A stretch of 64,000 bases of DNA from Marinihelvus sp963695135 (GCA_963695135.1 CAVOGA010000005.1:124001-188000), one strand, 5' to 3'. Positions 44,540 through 53,972 are shown, counted from the first letter of the stretch. Made by a program: numbers and translations. Notes: a model not told the origin generated them from the letters alone.

Positions 44540-45073
44540 TCAGCTAAGGGGTCCGCTGCTTTCAACATCCTGCGGCACCAGCAGATCTTCGAGAAAAAAG
44601 GCCGAAAGCTCTGAACGCCCGGACAGCCCTGACTTTGCATAGATCGCCATGGACTGCACCCGCGCGGTTTTCTCGGCCGTGTTTCGAATCGCGGCAATCT
44701 CCTTCAGGCTCATGCCTTTCAGGAGCAGAAAGGCGACTTCTTTCTCGGCGGTCGACAGCTGCCATTTTGTAAGCTGCTGGTCTATCGCTGTGGAAAGGCC
44801 GTCCAGGTATTTCCGGGATTCGATTTTCCAGAGCTCCGCCTCTTCCTGAAAATCCCTGAATTCCGCAGCATTTTTATTCAGGCGATGTTTCAGTTCGACA
44901 GAGCCCCGAAGCACATAAAAGACGCCGAACAAGGCAATCAGTGCAACGGTCGCTTCAACAACAACGTGCCACAGGGCCACGCCCTCCCGGGAATCGGTGA
45001 TCAGATCCAGCCCCACCATGATGGCGATGACTGAAAGCACGGAGACAATGACGAACCTTTCCTGCTGATTCAA
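44540..45073 (-). CDS. Membrane-anchored LuxR-family transcriptional regulator
   Basis: 177 residues from TTG 45073, behind AGAGGTGAG. Two N-terminal helices (about 6-25 and 36-57, the latter VVEATVALIALFGVFYVLRG) are followed by a charged coiled-coil-like stretch (about 62-95) and a LuxR C-terminal helix-turn-helix (STAEKEVAFLLLKGMSLKEIAAIRNTAEKTARVQ). No receiver domain. DNA binding from the membrane is inferred. Its position between a cytochrome b and an SLC13 permease, with 31-base gaps on both sides, suggests it senses membrane redox state or transported anion and controls its own operon. Confidence 0.85.
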   Translation of the reverse strand: MNQQERFVIVSVLSVIAIMVGLDLITDSREGVALWHVVVEATVALIALFGVFYVLRGSVELKHRLNKNAAEFRDFQEEAELWKIESRKYLDGLSTAIDQQLTKWQLSTAEKEVAFLLLKGMSLKEIAAIRNTAEKTARVQSMAIYAKSGLSGRSELSAFFLEDLLVPQDVESSGPLS

Positions 45074-45104
45074 AACTCACCTCTCCGTGCTTTCAAAAAC
45101 CCGG

Positions 45105-45851
45105 TCAATCATCGTCATCGTCGTCGTGATCACTTTCCCGCCCGGACCCATGCCCGCCGTACTCATGACCTTCGTCCTCACCCAGCTGGAGCGTGGTGCC
45201 GAACAATTGCAGGGACCGGCTCTGTACATCGTAGTTTTTGTACAAATTAAGTCCAAATGCGACCACCAGGGCAATCAGCAGGACTCCGAACGCTGATCTC
45301 GAAGAGCTGATCGTCTCCTTGACCGGAACATCCGTCTTTTTGCCATCGACCATGCTGAGTCCGATCATTTCCTTATGGCGAATGCTGTGAAACACCACGC
45401 CGGCGACGTGCAGCACGACAACCACGATAAATGCATCCGCGAACAGCTCATGGATATCCTCGAAGGCGTCCTCGTTGCCTGATGCCATCAGGTAGCCGGT
45501 GGTGGCCAGCCCGAGCGCCAGGAACATCATGATAATACCGGCCCAGCTCGATGCGGGGTTGTGCCCGGCCCAGCGCTTCTTGTCACCTGAAAGCATCCCC
45601 TTGAAGTAGCCCACGAGGGCCAGGGGGTTCAGGGAAAAATCCGAAAACCGGGCATGTTGCGTACCGAAAACGCCCCACACGATTCGCAGCAGGACCAGGA
45701 AACCGAGTGTAAGCCCCGCCAGCGAGTGATAGTTGAACCAGGAAGAATCGTCATCGAGCGTATTGGCGATGATAAAGGCGGTTAAAAACAGGCCGGCGAA
45801 AAGCCAGTGAAACAGTCGTGTGGGTAAGTCGTATACCAGTTGGCGGCTCAT
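45105..45851 (-). CDS. Cytochrome b561-like protein with a His/Asp-rich tail
   Basis: 248 residues from ATG 45851 (MSRQLVYDLPTRLFHW). Four helices with His in TRLFHWLFAG, WFNYHSLAGL, HELFADAF and VVLHVAGVVFHSIRH as haem ligand candidates. A fifth helix (SAFGVLLIALVVAFGLNLY) follows, then a tail HEYGGHGSGRESDHDDDDDD that could bind metal. First gene of the operon shared with the LuxR-type regulator, the permease and a second cytochrome b. Electron partner unknown; no c-type cytochrome gene is adjacent. Confidence 0.85.
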   Translation of the reverse strand: MSRQLVYDLPTRLFHWLFAGLFLTAFIIANTLDDDSSWFNYHSLAGLTLGFLVLLRIVWGVFGTQHARFSDFSLNPLALVGYFKGMLSGDKKRWAGHNPASSWAGIIMMFLALGLATTGYLMASGNEDAFEDIHELFADAFIVVVVLHVAGVVFHSIRHKEMIGLSMVDGKKTDVPVKETISSSRSAFGVLLIALVVAFGLNLYKNYDVQSRSLQLFGTTLQLGEDEGHEYGGHGSGRESDHDDDDDD

Positions 45852-46090
45852 TTTGGGACTCCTGTACGAAACGGACGGAAATGTCCGCTTCAGGGTCAAT
45901 ATCGACCCGGAGGTCCCCTCTTGCTATTGACCATATGGCCTAAACCGGGAAAACGGCGGGGCCCAGGCCCCGGCAGGGTGCAATTCGGGCTATGGACGGA
46001 GCCGCCACGGGGTCGAATTCAACTTTTCACATTAGCCCGGCGCAGGCAGCGGCGTCTGTTCGGCAACAGACCGAGGGGAAGGGCTCGCGG

Positions 46091-46972
46091 CTAGCGGCCT
46101 TCGCCCATGGCCTCGATCAGCTCCTTGAGCAGCGTATTGGGAAACTGCCGCGCCAGCGTAATGGCGGCAAACTGCTCGAAAATGTCGGGGAACCGCTCGA
46201 TTTCAACCAGGCGTCCGGAGGCCAGCTCATCCTGGACCACGATCGGCGGGGTAACGACGACACCCTGGTTACGTCGGGCCAGCAGCCGCAACAGCGCCAT
46301 GTCATCAACCTCTGCGATGATTTTCGGGCGCAGGTTATGGCGTTCGACAAAGGCATCGAAGGCGCCACGAATCGCGGTCTCGATGGTGGGCACCACGACC
46401 GGCTCCTCCGCCAGGGTGTCGCACAGCGACCGGCCGGGTATTTTCCGCTCCGGATAGCCGACCAGGCTGACCGGCTGGCGGGCCAGGGGCTGCACAATCC
46501 ACGGTGTGACCGCGTCACGCGGCGGCACCGTGTTGGTCAGCACCACGTCCACCCGGTGTGCCTCCAGCAGCCTGAGCATCTCATCCAGGGTGCCGGAGCG
46601 GACCGTCATCGCGACGTCTTCGCGGCCGATCACCGGCGACAGGAACTCGATCTGGAGGTTGCGCGACAGCGTGGCGAGCACCCCGATGCGCAAAACCTCG
46701 ACGGACCGGGACTCACCGCGCAGGGTGCTGACCAGTTCATTGCCGCTGGCAAAGATGACATCCGCATAATCCAGGGCCCGCTGCCCGGCCCCGGTCAGGG
46801 TCAGCTGCCGGCCCGTGCGGTCGAACAGCTCGTGTCCAAGCTGTTCCTCGAGCTTCTTGATCTGCAGCGACAGGGCGGACTGGGAAACATGCAGCTGCTC
46901 CGCGGCTCGCGTAAGGTTGCCGTTGTGGGCGACGGCCCAGAAATAGCGCAGGTGGTTGTAGTTCAGTCGCAC
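46091..46972 (-). CDS. LysR-family regulator divergent from the DAB operon
   Basis: 293 residues from GTG 46972. Winged helix at residues about 5-63 (HLRYFWAVAHNGNLTRAAEQLHV... in parts, with SQSALSLQIKKLEEQLG), then a substrate-binding domain. Closest in feel to the NhaR/CbbR-like regulators. It faces dabB across 138 bases that hold a perfect 19-base palindrome, so it very likely controls dabB-dabA in response to a carbon-status metabolite (inference). Confidence 0.9.
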   Translation of the reverse strand: MRLNYNHLRYFWAVAHNGNLTRAAEQLHVSQSALSLQIKKLEEQLGHELFDRTGRQLTLTGAGQRALDYADVIFASGNELVSTLRGESRSVEVLRIGVLATLSRNLQIEFLSPVIGREDVAMTVRSGTLDEMLRLLEAHRVDVVLTNTVPPRDAVTPWIVQPLARQPVSLVGYPERKIPGRSLCDTLAEEPVVVPTIETAIRGAFDAFVERHNLRPKIIAEVDDMALLRLLARRNQGVVVTPPIVVQDELASGRLVEIERFPDIFEQFAAITLARQFPNTLLKELIEAMGEGR

Positions 46973-47008
46973 GTTCCAGGCTCCGGGGGAATCAGGCAGT
47001 TCGCTGTA

Positions 47009-47027
47009 CGTTCTATTTTATAGAACG
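47009..47027. promoter_or_regulatory. Palindromic operator candidate for the LysR regulator
   Basis: CGTTCTAT-TTT-ATAGAACG, perfect 8-base arms, containing a T-N11-A LysR core. It lies 36 bases from the regulator start and 83 bases from the dabB start. The bases just after it (47028-47060) are strongly AT-rich for this genome and probably hold the dabB promoter. Confidence 0.65.
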
Positions 47028-47110
47028 ATTCTTTTAAATCTTTATATTTTATATATCATAGCATTTTCTGCAAACTGCGCCCCGTTCACCCACATCTGGA
47101 ACGGTAGGCC

Positions 47111-48700
47111 ATGACTGATCAACTGCTCTACGCATTACCCTTGCTGGTTCCCTTCGCTTTTGCGCTGTTGGGAATGGCGTTTTTTGCCGGCCTTGAGCCC
47201 CGCGAACAGGCACGGCGCGGCATTCTCACCGCCGCCTTCCTGCCCGGCGTACTGGCCCTGGCATCAATAGTACTGCTGGCGGTGCAAGGCCCGGACAACA
47301 GCCCGACCTGGGGCATGGGTGATGTCGGCCTGTCCGTGCACCTGGATGCCCTTTCCGCCACCATGCTGTTGCTGGTGAGCTTTCTCGGCGCCGTGGTGCT
47401 CGGCTTCAGCATCCGCTACCTCGACGGCGACCCGCGGCACCGGTCCTTCCTCGGACAGCTGTGCCTGACCCTGGCATCCGTCAGCCTGCTGGTGATCGCC
47501 GGCAACCTGTACCAGCTGTTCGCGGCCTGGGTCGCCATGAGCATCAGCCTGCACGGCCTGCTCCTGTTCCGCCGGGAGCGCGCCGGCGCGCAGCTGGCCG
47601 CGCGCAAAAAGTTTGCCCTGGCCCGCATCGGCGACGTCGCCCTGTTCACGGCCTGTGCCCTGATTATCTGGCAAAGCGGCACCGCCGACCTGACCGCGCT
47701 GAGCGCCTGGATTGGCCAGCAACCCACTGCCGCATCCGGCTTGCCGCTGGCCTTTGCCGCCGGCCTGATCGCCCTGGCCGCGGTGCTCAAATCCGCGCAG
47801 TTCCCGACCCACGGCTGGCTGGTGGAGGTCATGGAAACGCCGACCCCGGTTTCAGCGCTGCTGCACGCGGGCATCGTGAATGCCGGCGGCTTCCTGCTGC
47901 TGCGTTTTGCGGACCTGATGCTGCTGTTTCCCGCCATCATGCTGTCGATTGCCGCCCTGGGCGCGCTGACCGCCGTCTTCGGATCCCTGGTCATGCTTAC
48001 CCAGACCAACCAGAAGGGCTTGCTGGCCTACTCCACGGTATCCCAGATGGGCTTCATGCTGTTTCAGTGTGGCCTTGGCGCCTTTGCCGCCGCCGGGCTG
48101 CACCTGGTCGGTCATTCGCTCTACAAGGCCTATGCCTTCCTGGCGTCGGGCACGGCGGTAGCGGAGGTTCGCGATAACCGGCCACCGGCGCTCGCCGCTG
48201 CGGCGCCCGTTGCCCGCGGTGCGCGACTGGGCCTGTTGCTGGCCGGCGCCGTCGTCTACGTCCTGCTTGGCAACTACTTCGGTACGACCTGGCAGACCCA
48301 GCCCGTGGTCTTCACCCTCGGCGCGGTCTTTATGCTCGGTATCTGGATCTTCCTGGCCAGCGGGCTCGGCGCCCGGGACTGGACGGCGGCCCTGGCGCTG
48401 CGGGTCATCGGCGGGGTGGCATTGACTGGCACCGCCTACTTCGCACTGCAGGCCGCTGCGGCGCGGATTCTGGCCAACGCCGTTCCCGCCACCGTGCCCC
48501 CCGGCGCCTTCGGCCAGGCGCTGCTGGCGCTGGTGCTCCTGCTGTTCCTGGCCCTGGCGGTCGCCCAGGTTTTGCCGGCGCAACGCTGGTCGCGCCTGGC
48601 CGGATCACTGCGCATCCACGCCGCCCGCGGCTTTTACGTCAACCTGCTGATCAATCGACTGATCGGCGCCTACCGCTATCGAGGTGCTCGCAATGCTTGA
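47111..48700 (+). CDS. dabB: DabB, membrane subunit of the DAB inorganic carbon transporter
   Basis: 529 residues, NuoL/MrpA-like proton-channel family protein with about 13-14 helices. Core residues in VLKSAQFPTHGWLVEVMETPTPVSALLHAG and STVSQMGFMLFQCGLG. In DAB systems this subunit pairs with DabA to drive energy-coupled conversion of CO2 to bicarbonate in the cytoplasm. It is not part of a nuo operon: no other complex I gene is near and the next gene is dabA, whose start overlaps its stop. Confidence 0.93.
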   Translation: MTDQLLYALPLLVPFAFALLGMAFFAGLEPREQARRGILTAAFLPGVLALASIVLLAVQGPDNSPTWGMGDVGLSVHLDALSATMLLLVSFLGAVVLGFSIRYLDGDPRHRSFLGQLCLTLASVSLLVIAGNLYQLFAAWVAMSISLHGLLLFRRERAGAQLAARKKFALARIGDVALFTACALIIWQSGTADLTALSAWIGQQPTAASGLPLAFAAGLIALAAVLKSAQFPTHGWLVEVMETPTPVSALLHAGIVNAGGFLLLRFADLMLLFPAIMLSIAALGALTAVFGSLVMLTQTNQKGLLAYSTVSQMGFMLFQCGLGAFAAAGLHLVGHSLYKAYAFLASGTAVAEVRDNRPPALAAAAPVARGARLGLLLAGAVVYVLLGNYFGTTWQTQPVVFTLGAVFMLGIWIFLASGLGARDWTAALALRVIGGVALTGTAYFALQAAAARILANAVPATVPPGAFGQALLALVLLLFLALAVAQVLPAQRWSRLAGSLRIHAARGFYVNLLINRLIGAYRYRGARNA

Positions 48701-51215
48701 AGCCAACATCATGACCCCCGCTGAGGACCTGGTCTGCGATTCAGCCGACAAGGCTGCCGCCCCGGCTGAGAATCGCGCGCCGGGCGAGGCGCAGGAACAA
48801 CGCTGCTCCCCGGCGCAAGCCGTCGAACAAGCAGCCCTGGCCGCAGGCAACCGGATTGCGCCGCTGTGGCCGCTGCAACACTTTGTTGCGGTCAACCCGC
48901 TGCTCGGTCTTGCGCAACAGTCCCTGTCCGCGAGCGGCCGCATCCTGGCCCGCAGCACCGGCGCCCGGCTGACCATGCCGCGCGCTTACTATCGTGATGC
49001 GATCACCAGCGGAGAGATCAGCGACCAGGACCTGGCCGCAGCCCTCCGCGAACTGCAGCACGAGTTACCCGGGCCCCTGACGCTTGAGCAGATTCACGCG
49101 CAAGCCAATGAGACCGGAACGGATCCGGCGGCGCTGAAGCTGCCCACGGTAGCCAGCATCGCCGCGCAGCTCACCGGCACGGACTGGGAGGCCGTGATCG
49201 TCGAGTCGATCTCGGGCTGGGCAGGCGACTATTACGACCGCGGCATTGCCCCGTGGACTTCCCCGCTGCGCGAACTGGAGCCCTTGCCGGCCTACCTGGC
49301 CCTGGCCCGCTCCGATCGCAGCGCCGAACTGCTCGGCCTGCGGGAGGCCCGCGCCGCTTTTGCGGCACTGCCCGCGAACCCGGAGGTAATGCTGCAGGAG
49401 CTCACCACGACCCTGGAGGTTCCCGCCGCCGGAATGGAGAACTACTTCCACCGGCTGCTGGCCGATATTAGCGGCTGGGCCGGCCACGCCCGCTATGCGG
49501 GCTGGGGAGCGGAGCTTGGCGGCGACGCCCCGCGCGCAACGCTGCCGCTGCTGGCGGCCCGGGCGGCCTGGGAGCTGGTGCTGTATCGCACGCTGGATTC
49601 CGCAGAGCTGCGCAAGGCCTGGGCTGATTGCCGGAGTCAGCTGGCCTGCGAAGATGCCCGCGAGTGGCGCACTCAGCAGGCGGCAGACCACGTCTTGCAC
49701 CTGGCCTTCGAGCGCGCAACACAGCGCCGCCTGGCGGGCCGGCTTCAACAATCGGCAACGCAGACAAGCGCGACGGCGCAGGAACGGGCAACCTGCCAGG
49801 CCGTGTTCTGCATCGACGTACGGTCCGAGCGCCTGCGGCGGGCCTTCGAGCAGGCGTCGCCGGGTTCCGAAACCCTGGGCTTTGCCGGGTTCTTCGGCCT
49901 CGCGGCGGCACGCCGCGATGCGGCTGGAGATGCCACGGCGCGCTGCCCGGTGCTGCTGGAGCCGCAGTTCACGGTGGATGAAACGGCGTGTGGATCAAAG
50001 GGCGAAGCGCCCGGGTTTGGCGCCACACAGGCCCGCGGCCTGGCCGCACGCTGGTCACAGTTCCGGCGCGCCGCCGTTGCCAGCTTCGGCTACGTGGAGG
50101 CCCTGGGCCTGTTCTACGCGCCGGGCCTGTTGCGCGCCGCCTGGGGCCGCTTTACCGGCAAGGGACCGGAGCCGGCCTCGGTCAGTCGTGACTCAACCCT
50201 CCATTTCGGGCTTGAGCTGCCGCAACGCCTGGACCTGGCCGAGGGCATCCTGCGCGGCATGTCCCTGACCGATCACTTCGCGCAGCTGGTGCTGTTTGTC
50301 GGTCACGGCTCCTCCTCGGCCAACAACCCTTACGCCTCCGGTCTGGACTGCGGCGCTTGCGGCGGTCATGCGGGCGACATGAATGCACGGCTCGCCGCCT
50401 TGCTGCTGAACGACCCTGAGGTTCGCGCCGGACTGGTGACCCGCGGCATTGAAGTACCGGAAGACACCGTATTCATCGCCGGGCTGCACAACACGACGAC
50501 CGACGAGGTGGAACTGGCGGCCGGTGACGATCTGCCGGCAGAAGCCGCGACGCGGGTGCCGGAACTGCGCCAGCAACTGGCCCGGGCCGGCGCCCTGGTG
50601 CGTGCCGAGCGCGCACCGACCCTTGGCGTCAGCGAGGCCGTGGGTGGAGATCCCTTTGCACGGCGGGCGACGGACTGGTCCGAGGTGCGCCCGGAGTGGG
50701 GTCTGGCGGGCTGCGCCGCGTTTATCGCCGCCCCGCGCAGCCGCACCCGCGCGGCGGGACTGGATGGTCGCAGCTTCCTGCACAGCTATGACTGGCGTGA
50801 CGATGCAGACTTCCAGGTGCTCGAGGTCATCATGACCGCGCCGCTGGTCGTGGCGAGCTGGATCACGCTGCAATATTTCGCCTCCAGCGTAGACAACCGC
50901 CACTTCGGCAGCGGTGACAAGACCCTGCACAACGTGGTTGGCGGGCTTGGCGTGCTGGAGGGGGCCGGTGGCGATCTGCGCACAGGTCTGCCCTGGCAAT
51001 CCGTCCACAACGGCCGGTCACTGGTCCATGAACCGGTGCGCCTGACAGCGATCATCGAGGCGCCGCGTGACGCCCTCAACGACATCATCGACCGGCATGA
51101 ACCGCTGCGTCAGCTGATCGACAACGAATGGATCCAGCTGCACGCCATGGACGGGCAGGGCCAACTGTGGCGGCGCGCCGATGCAGGCAAAGCCTGGATT
51201 CCGGTGGAGGTGTAA
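48693..51215 (+). CDS. dabA: DabA, carbonic-anhydrase-like subunit of the DAB transporter (DUF2309)
   Basis: 840 residues from ATG 48693 with GAGG upstream, overlapping the dabB stop by 8 bases. The DUF2309/UPF0753 family. Beta-carbonic-anhydrase-like zinc ligands are visible: Cys373 and Asp375 in FCIDVRSE, His538 in VGHGSS and Cys553 in LDCGACGGH; the 15-residue His-Cys spacing equals that of the characterised Halothiobacillus DabA. A 60-residue N-terminal extension is Ala/Glu-rich and low in homology. Complex DabA-DabB accumulates bicarbonate. No RuBisCO or carboxysome gene is nearby, so anaplerotic carboxylation is a likely consumer. Confidence 0.93.
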   Translation: MLEANIMTPAEDLVCDSADKAAAPAENRAPGEAQEQRCSPAQAVEQAALAAGNRIAPLWPLQHFVAVNPLLGLAQQSLSASGRILARSTGARLTMPRAYYRDAITSGEISDQDLAAALRELQHELPGPLTLEQIHAQANETGTDPAALKLPTVASIAAQLTGTDWEAVIVESISGWAGDYYDRGIAPWTSPLRELEPLPAYLALARSDRSAELLGLREARAAFAALPANPEVMLQELTTTLEVPAAGMENYFHRLLADISGWAGHARYAGWGAELGGDAPRATLPLLAARAAWELVLYRTLDSAELRKAWADCRSQLACEDAREWRTQQAADHVLHLAFERATQRRLAGRLQQSATQTSATAQERATCQAVFCIDVRSERLRRAFEQASPGSETLGFAGFFGLAAARRDAAGDATARCPVLLEPQFTVDETACGSKGEAPGFGATQARGLAARWSQFRRAAVASFGYVEALGLFYAPGLLRAAWGRFTGKGPEPASVSRDSTLHFGLELPQRLDLAEGILRGMSLTDHFAQLVLFVGHGSSSANNPYASGLDCGACGGHAGDMNARLAALLLNDPEVRAGLVTRGIEVPEDTVFIAGLHNTTTDEVELAAGDDLPAEAATRVPELRQQLARAGALVRAERAPTLGVSEAVGGDPFARRATDWSEVRPEWGLAGCAAFIAAPRSRTRAAGLDGRSFLHSYDWRDDADFQVLEVIMTAPLVVASWITLQYFASSVDNRHFGSGDKTLHNVVGGLGVLEGAGGDLRTGLPWQSVHNGRSLVHEPVRLTAIIEAPRDALNDIIDRHEPLRQLIDNEWIQLHAMDGQGQLWRRADAGKAWIPVEV

Positions 51216-51304
51216 CTGGCATTCCGCCCGGGGCTTTTACTCTGACCCCAAACATGCGGTGGGCGCATACTGTGGGTATGTGCAACAAGCCACGGGACTG
51301 ACCC

Positions 51305-52636
51305 ATGTCGATCAAGCTTACCGCCAGAGCCTCAGCGCTCACCCTTGCGTGCGCCGCAACCACCGTGTTCCTCGCCTGCAGCGCCCAGGCGCCGTTGGTG
51401 CGCGATGTGGGCCCGGACCCGGAGTTGCCGCCACCGGAAAAATCCCTGCTGCCGACGGTCAACATCGCCCCGGCTATCGGCTGGAGCCAGGGCGGTACGC
51501 CGCTGGCCGCCGGGGGCCTGGCGGTGAATGCCTTCGCAGCCGGGCTTGATCACCCACGCTGGCTGTACCTGCTCCCGAACGGGGATGTCCTGGTCGCTGA
51601 AAGCAATGCGCCGCAGCGCCCGGACGACAGCAAGGGCCTGCGCGGCTGGATTGCGGGCAAGATCATGTCCAAAGCGGGCGCCACCGTCCCCAGCGCCGAC
51701 CGCATCACCCTGTTACGCGACACGGACAACGATGGCGCCGCAGACCTGCAAACCGTGTTCCTTGAGGGGCTGCACTCGCCCTTCGGCATGTACCTGCACG
51801 GCGGTCAGCTGATCGTTGCCAATACGGATGAGCTGGTCAGCTTCGATTACACAACCGGAACCACGTCACTGTCAGGTCCCGGCAAGGTCATTGCGCAGCT
51901 CCCTGCCGGGCCCATCAATCACCACTGGACCAAGAATGTCATCGGCATTCCCGGCACCGACGAGGTGCTGGTCACCGTGGGGTCGAACAGCAACATCGCC
52001 GAAAACGGCATGGACAAGGAGGTGAATCGGGCGGCGATACTGCGGGTCAGCCTGCAAACCGGGGAGACCAGCGTTTTCGCCAGCGGGCTGCGCAACCCGA
52101 ACGGGCTGGCCTGGCAGCCGCAGAGCGGCATGCTGTGGACCACGGTCAACGAGCGCGACGAGCTGGGCGATAACCTGGTGCCGGATTATATGACCTCGGT
52201 GCAGGAAGGGGCTTTTTACGGCTGGCCTTACAGCTACTACGGTCAACACATCGACGAGCGGGTAAAGCCGCAGAACCCGGAGCTGGTGGCCAGCGCCATC
52301 GCGCCGGACTACGCGCTGGGCGCGCACACCGCATCGCTGGGCCTGGCTTTCTATGAGGGTGACCTGTTGCCCGCGCGCTATCGCAACGGGGCATTTATCG
52401 GGCAGCACGGCTCCTGGAACCGCGAACAATTGGCCGGCTACAAGGTGGTCTTTGTCGAGTTTGAAAGCGGCGAGCCGGTGGGGCTTCCGCAGGACATACT
52501 GACCGGTTTCATCACCGAGGGCGGCGATGCGCGCGGGCGCCCGGTCGGGGTAATCGAGGATGGCCAGGGAGCGCTGCTGGTCGCTGACGACGTGGGTAAC
52601 GTCATTTGGCGGATCAGCCCGGACAATGCCCGTTAA
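51305..52636 (+). CDS. PQQ-type sugar (sorbosone-like) dehydrogenase lipoprotein
   Basis: 443 residues. Lipoprotein signal with lipobox VFLACS. Six-bladed propeller features of the soluble glucose/sorbosone dehydrogenase family: FAAGLDHPRWLYLLPNGDVLVAES, SPFGMYLHGGQLIVANTD, FASGLRNPNGLAWQP, WTTVNERDELGDNLVPDY and IGQHGSWNR. Oxidises aldoses in the periplasm with PQQ if the family role holds; many members have no proven substrate. Starts 89 bases after dabA, own promoter likely. Confidence 0.85.
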   Translation: MSIKLTARASALTLACAATTVFLACSAQAPLVRDVGPDPELPPPEKSLLPTVNIAPAIGWSQGGTPLAAGGLAVNAFAAGLDHPRWLYLLPNGDVLVAESNAPQRPDDSKGLRGWIAGKIMSKAGATVPSADRITLLRDTDNDGAADLQTVFLEGLHSPFGMYLHGGQLIVANTDELVSFDYTTGTTSLSGPGKVIAQLPAGPINHHWTKNVIGIPGTDEVLVTVGSNSNIAENGMDKEVNRAAILRVSLQTGETSVFASGLRNPNGLAWQPQSGMLWTTVNERDELGDNLVPDYMTSVQEGAFYGWPYSYYGQHIDERVKPQNPELVASAIAPDYALGAHTASLGLAFYEGDLLPARYRNGAFIGQHGSWNREQLAGYKVVFVEFESGEPVGLPQDILTGFITEGGDARGRPVGVIEDGQGALLVADDVGNVIWRISPDNAR

Positions 52637-52897
52637 AGCGAACCCCGGACAAAAAAACGCCCAGTCCCTCGTTGGATAGACCAGGCGTATAAACCCCCCC
52701 TACGTATTCCAGGACCAGGGCGCAATCTTTTGCCATGGCCAGAAACCTGAACCGGCCGTTTCTGCCGCGTCAGTGAACAATCTACGCTTTGCAATGGAAC
52801 AAGTCGGTGCGCTAGCGCGCCAAGGCCGAGAATTGGAATTAGTTGCAGGATTACGCGGCTGATATCATGAAGGCTCAGGGACAGATATGGCCTCAGG

Positions 52898-53734
52898 ATG
52901 ACGCATAGCGATTTTGGCAAGATTCTCGTAGCGGCAATGCTGCTTCTGACCTTGCCCCCGGCCGTCGCCGGGCAAATGTTCGCTGACGGGTTTGAGTCCA
53001 ACGACCTGCCGGTCATCCCCGGCAGCACGGACCCAACCTCCAGCAGGCATACGGCCCGGCCGCTGGGCAGCACCGCGGCGGGCCAGGGCTATTACGAGTA
53101 CCTGCCCCCAGGTTACAGCGATGCGCAGCGCTATCCGCTGCTGATCTTTCGTCCATGGTCTCGGCGAGAACGGCAATGGCGGCAGTGAACTCTCAAGAGT
53201 ACTGAGCAACGGCCCGCCCCGGCTGATCAACCGCGATGAATGGGATGCAACGCTACCCTTCGTGGTGCTGTCGCCCCAACGCAGCGGCGGCGGCTGCACG
53301 TCCAGCAGCCAGATCAAGGCGCTGATCGATTTTGCCATCGGGGAATATGCGCGTTAACACGGACCGCGTGCTACCTGACCGGCCTGAGTTGCGGCGCGAT
53401 CGGCAGCTGGAGCTATGCCGGCAACTTCATCAACACGCAGATCGCCGCCATGGTGCCCATTGCCGGTAACGGCAACGGCGCCTTCAGCCAGGCCGGCTGT
53501 GCGCTGGGCGACCTGCCGATCTGGGCCTTTCATGGCGACAGCGACCCCACGGTGAACGTTTCCGGCACCACCGGGCCGATCAACAACCTGCTGGCCTGCG
53601 ATCCGGCGCCCGCGAATGTCCAGATGACCATTTACCCCGGCGTGGGTCATAACTCCTGGTCCCGCACCTATGACCTGAGCGCCGGGCATGACATTTACCA
53701 GTGGATGCTGCAGTTTCAGCGGCCGGGGCAATAG
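52898..53734 (+). pseudogene. Secreted alpha/beta-hydrolase esterase (PHB depolymerase-like), three frame breaks
   Basis: Signal peptide (ILVAAMLLLTLPPAVAG), then the short motif FADGFES, then an alpha/beta hydrolase. The text is interrupted by surplus single bases near 53146 (TTT), 53355 (C) and 53371 (C); removing all three gives a continuous protein of about 277 residues: ...YPLLIF-VHGLGENGNGG..., ...IGEYA-VNTDRV-YLTGLSCGAIGSWSY. Catalytic Ser (GLSCG), Asp (HGDSDPTV) and His (GVGHNSW) are all kept. With an intact triad and three one-base gains, sequencing error is quite possible. Substrate likely a polyester or acyl ester. Confidence 0.75.
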
Positions 53735-53972
53735 CATCTCCCGTGCGCCGCGGGTGCCTGCCGCTGCTGCCTGGACCCTGAACCCCATATCCCGCACGAA
53801 CTGCAATTGTTGGTCACCGAAGATCGTCAAATCTTTTCCCTGGTAACGGTTGTTTGAGCCGGTGTCCCGGGGAATGGCGTGGAGCGCTTTCCGTGTTGAA
53901 CGGGGGAGCTCCAGCCCCGCAAAACGCGGTATAGCGTATGATCTGCGCATCCTCTTCCGTCCAAGGACCGCG

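Noticed and set aside
47111..48700. Reading dabB as NuoL or MrpA of a respiratory or antiporter complex
   Set aside because: No other nuo or mrp genes are present and dabA overlaps its end.
53735..53972. Minus-strand text before the DUF998 gene that looks faintly protein-like (LTIFGDQQLQFVRDMGF)
   Set aside because: It continues without a stop into the antisense of the esterase and no family could be named; a decayed fragment remains possible.
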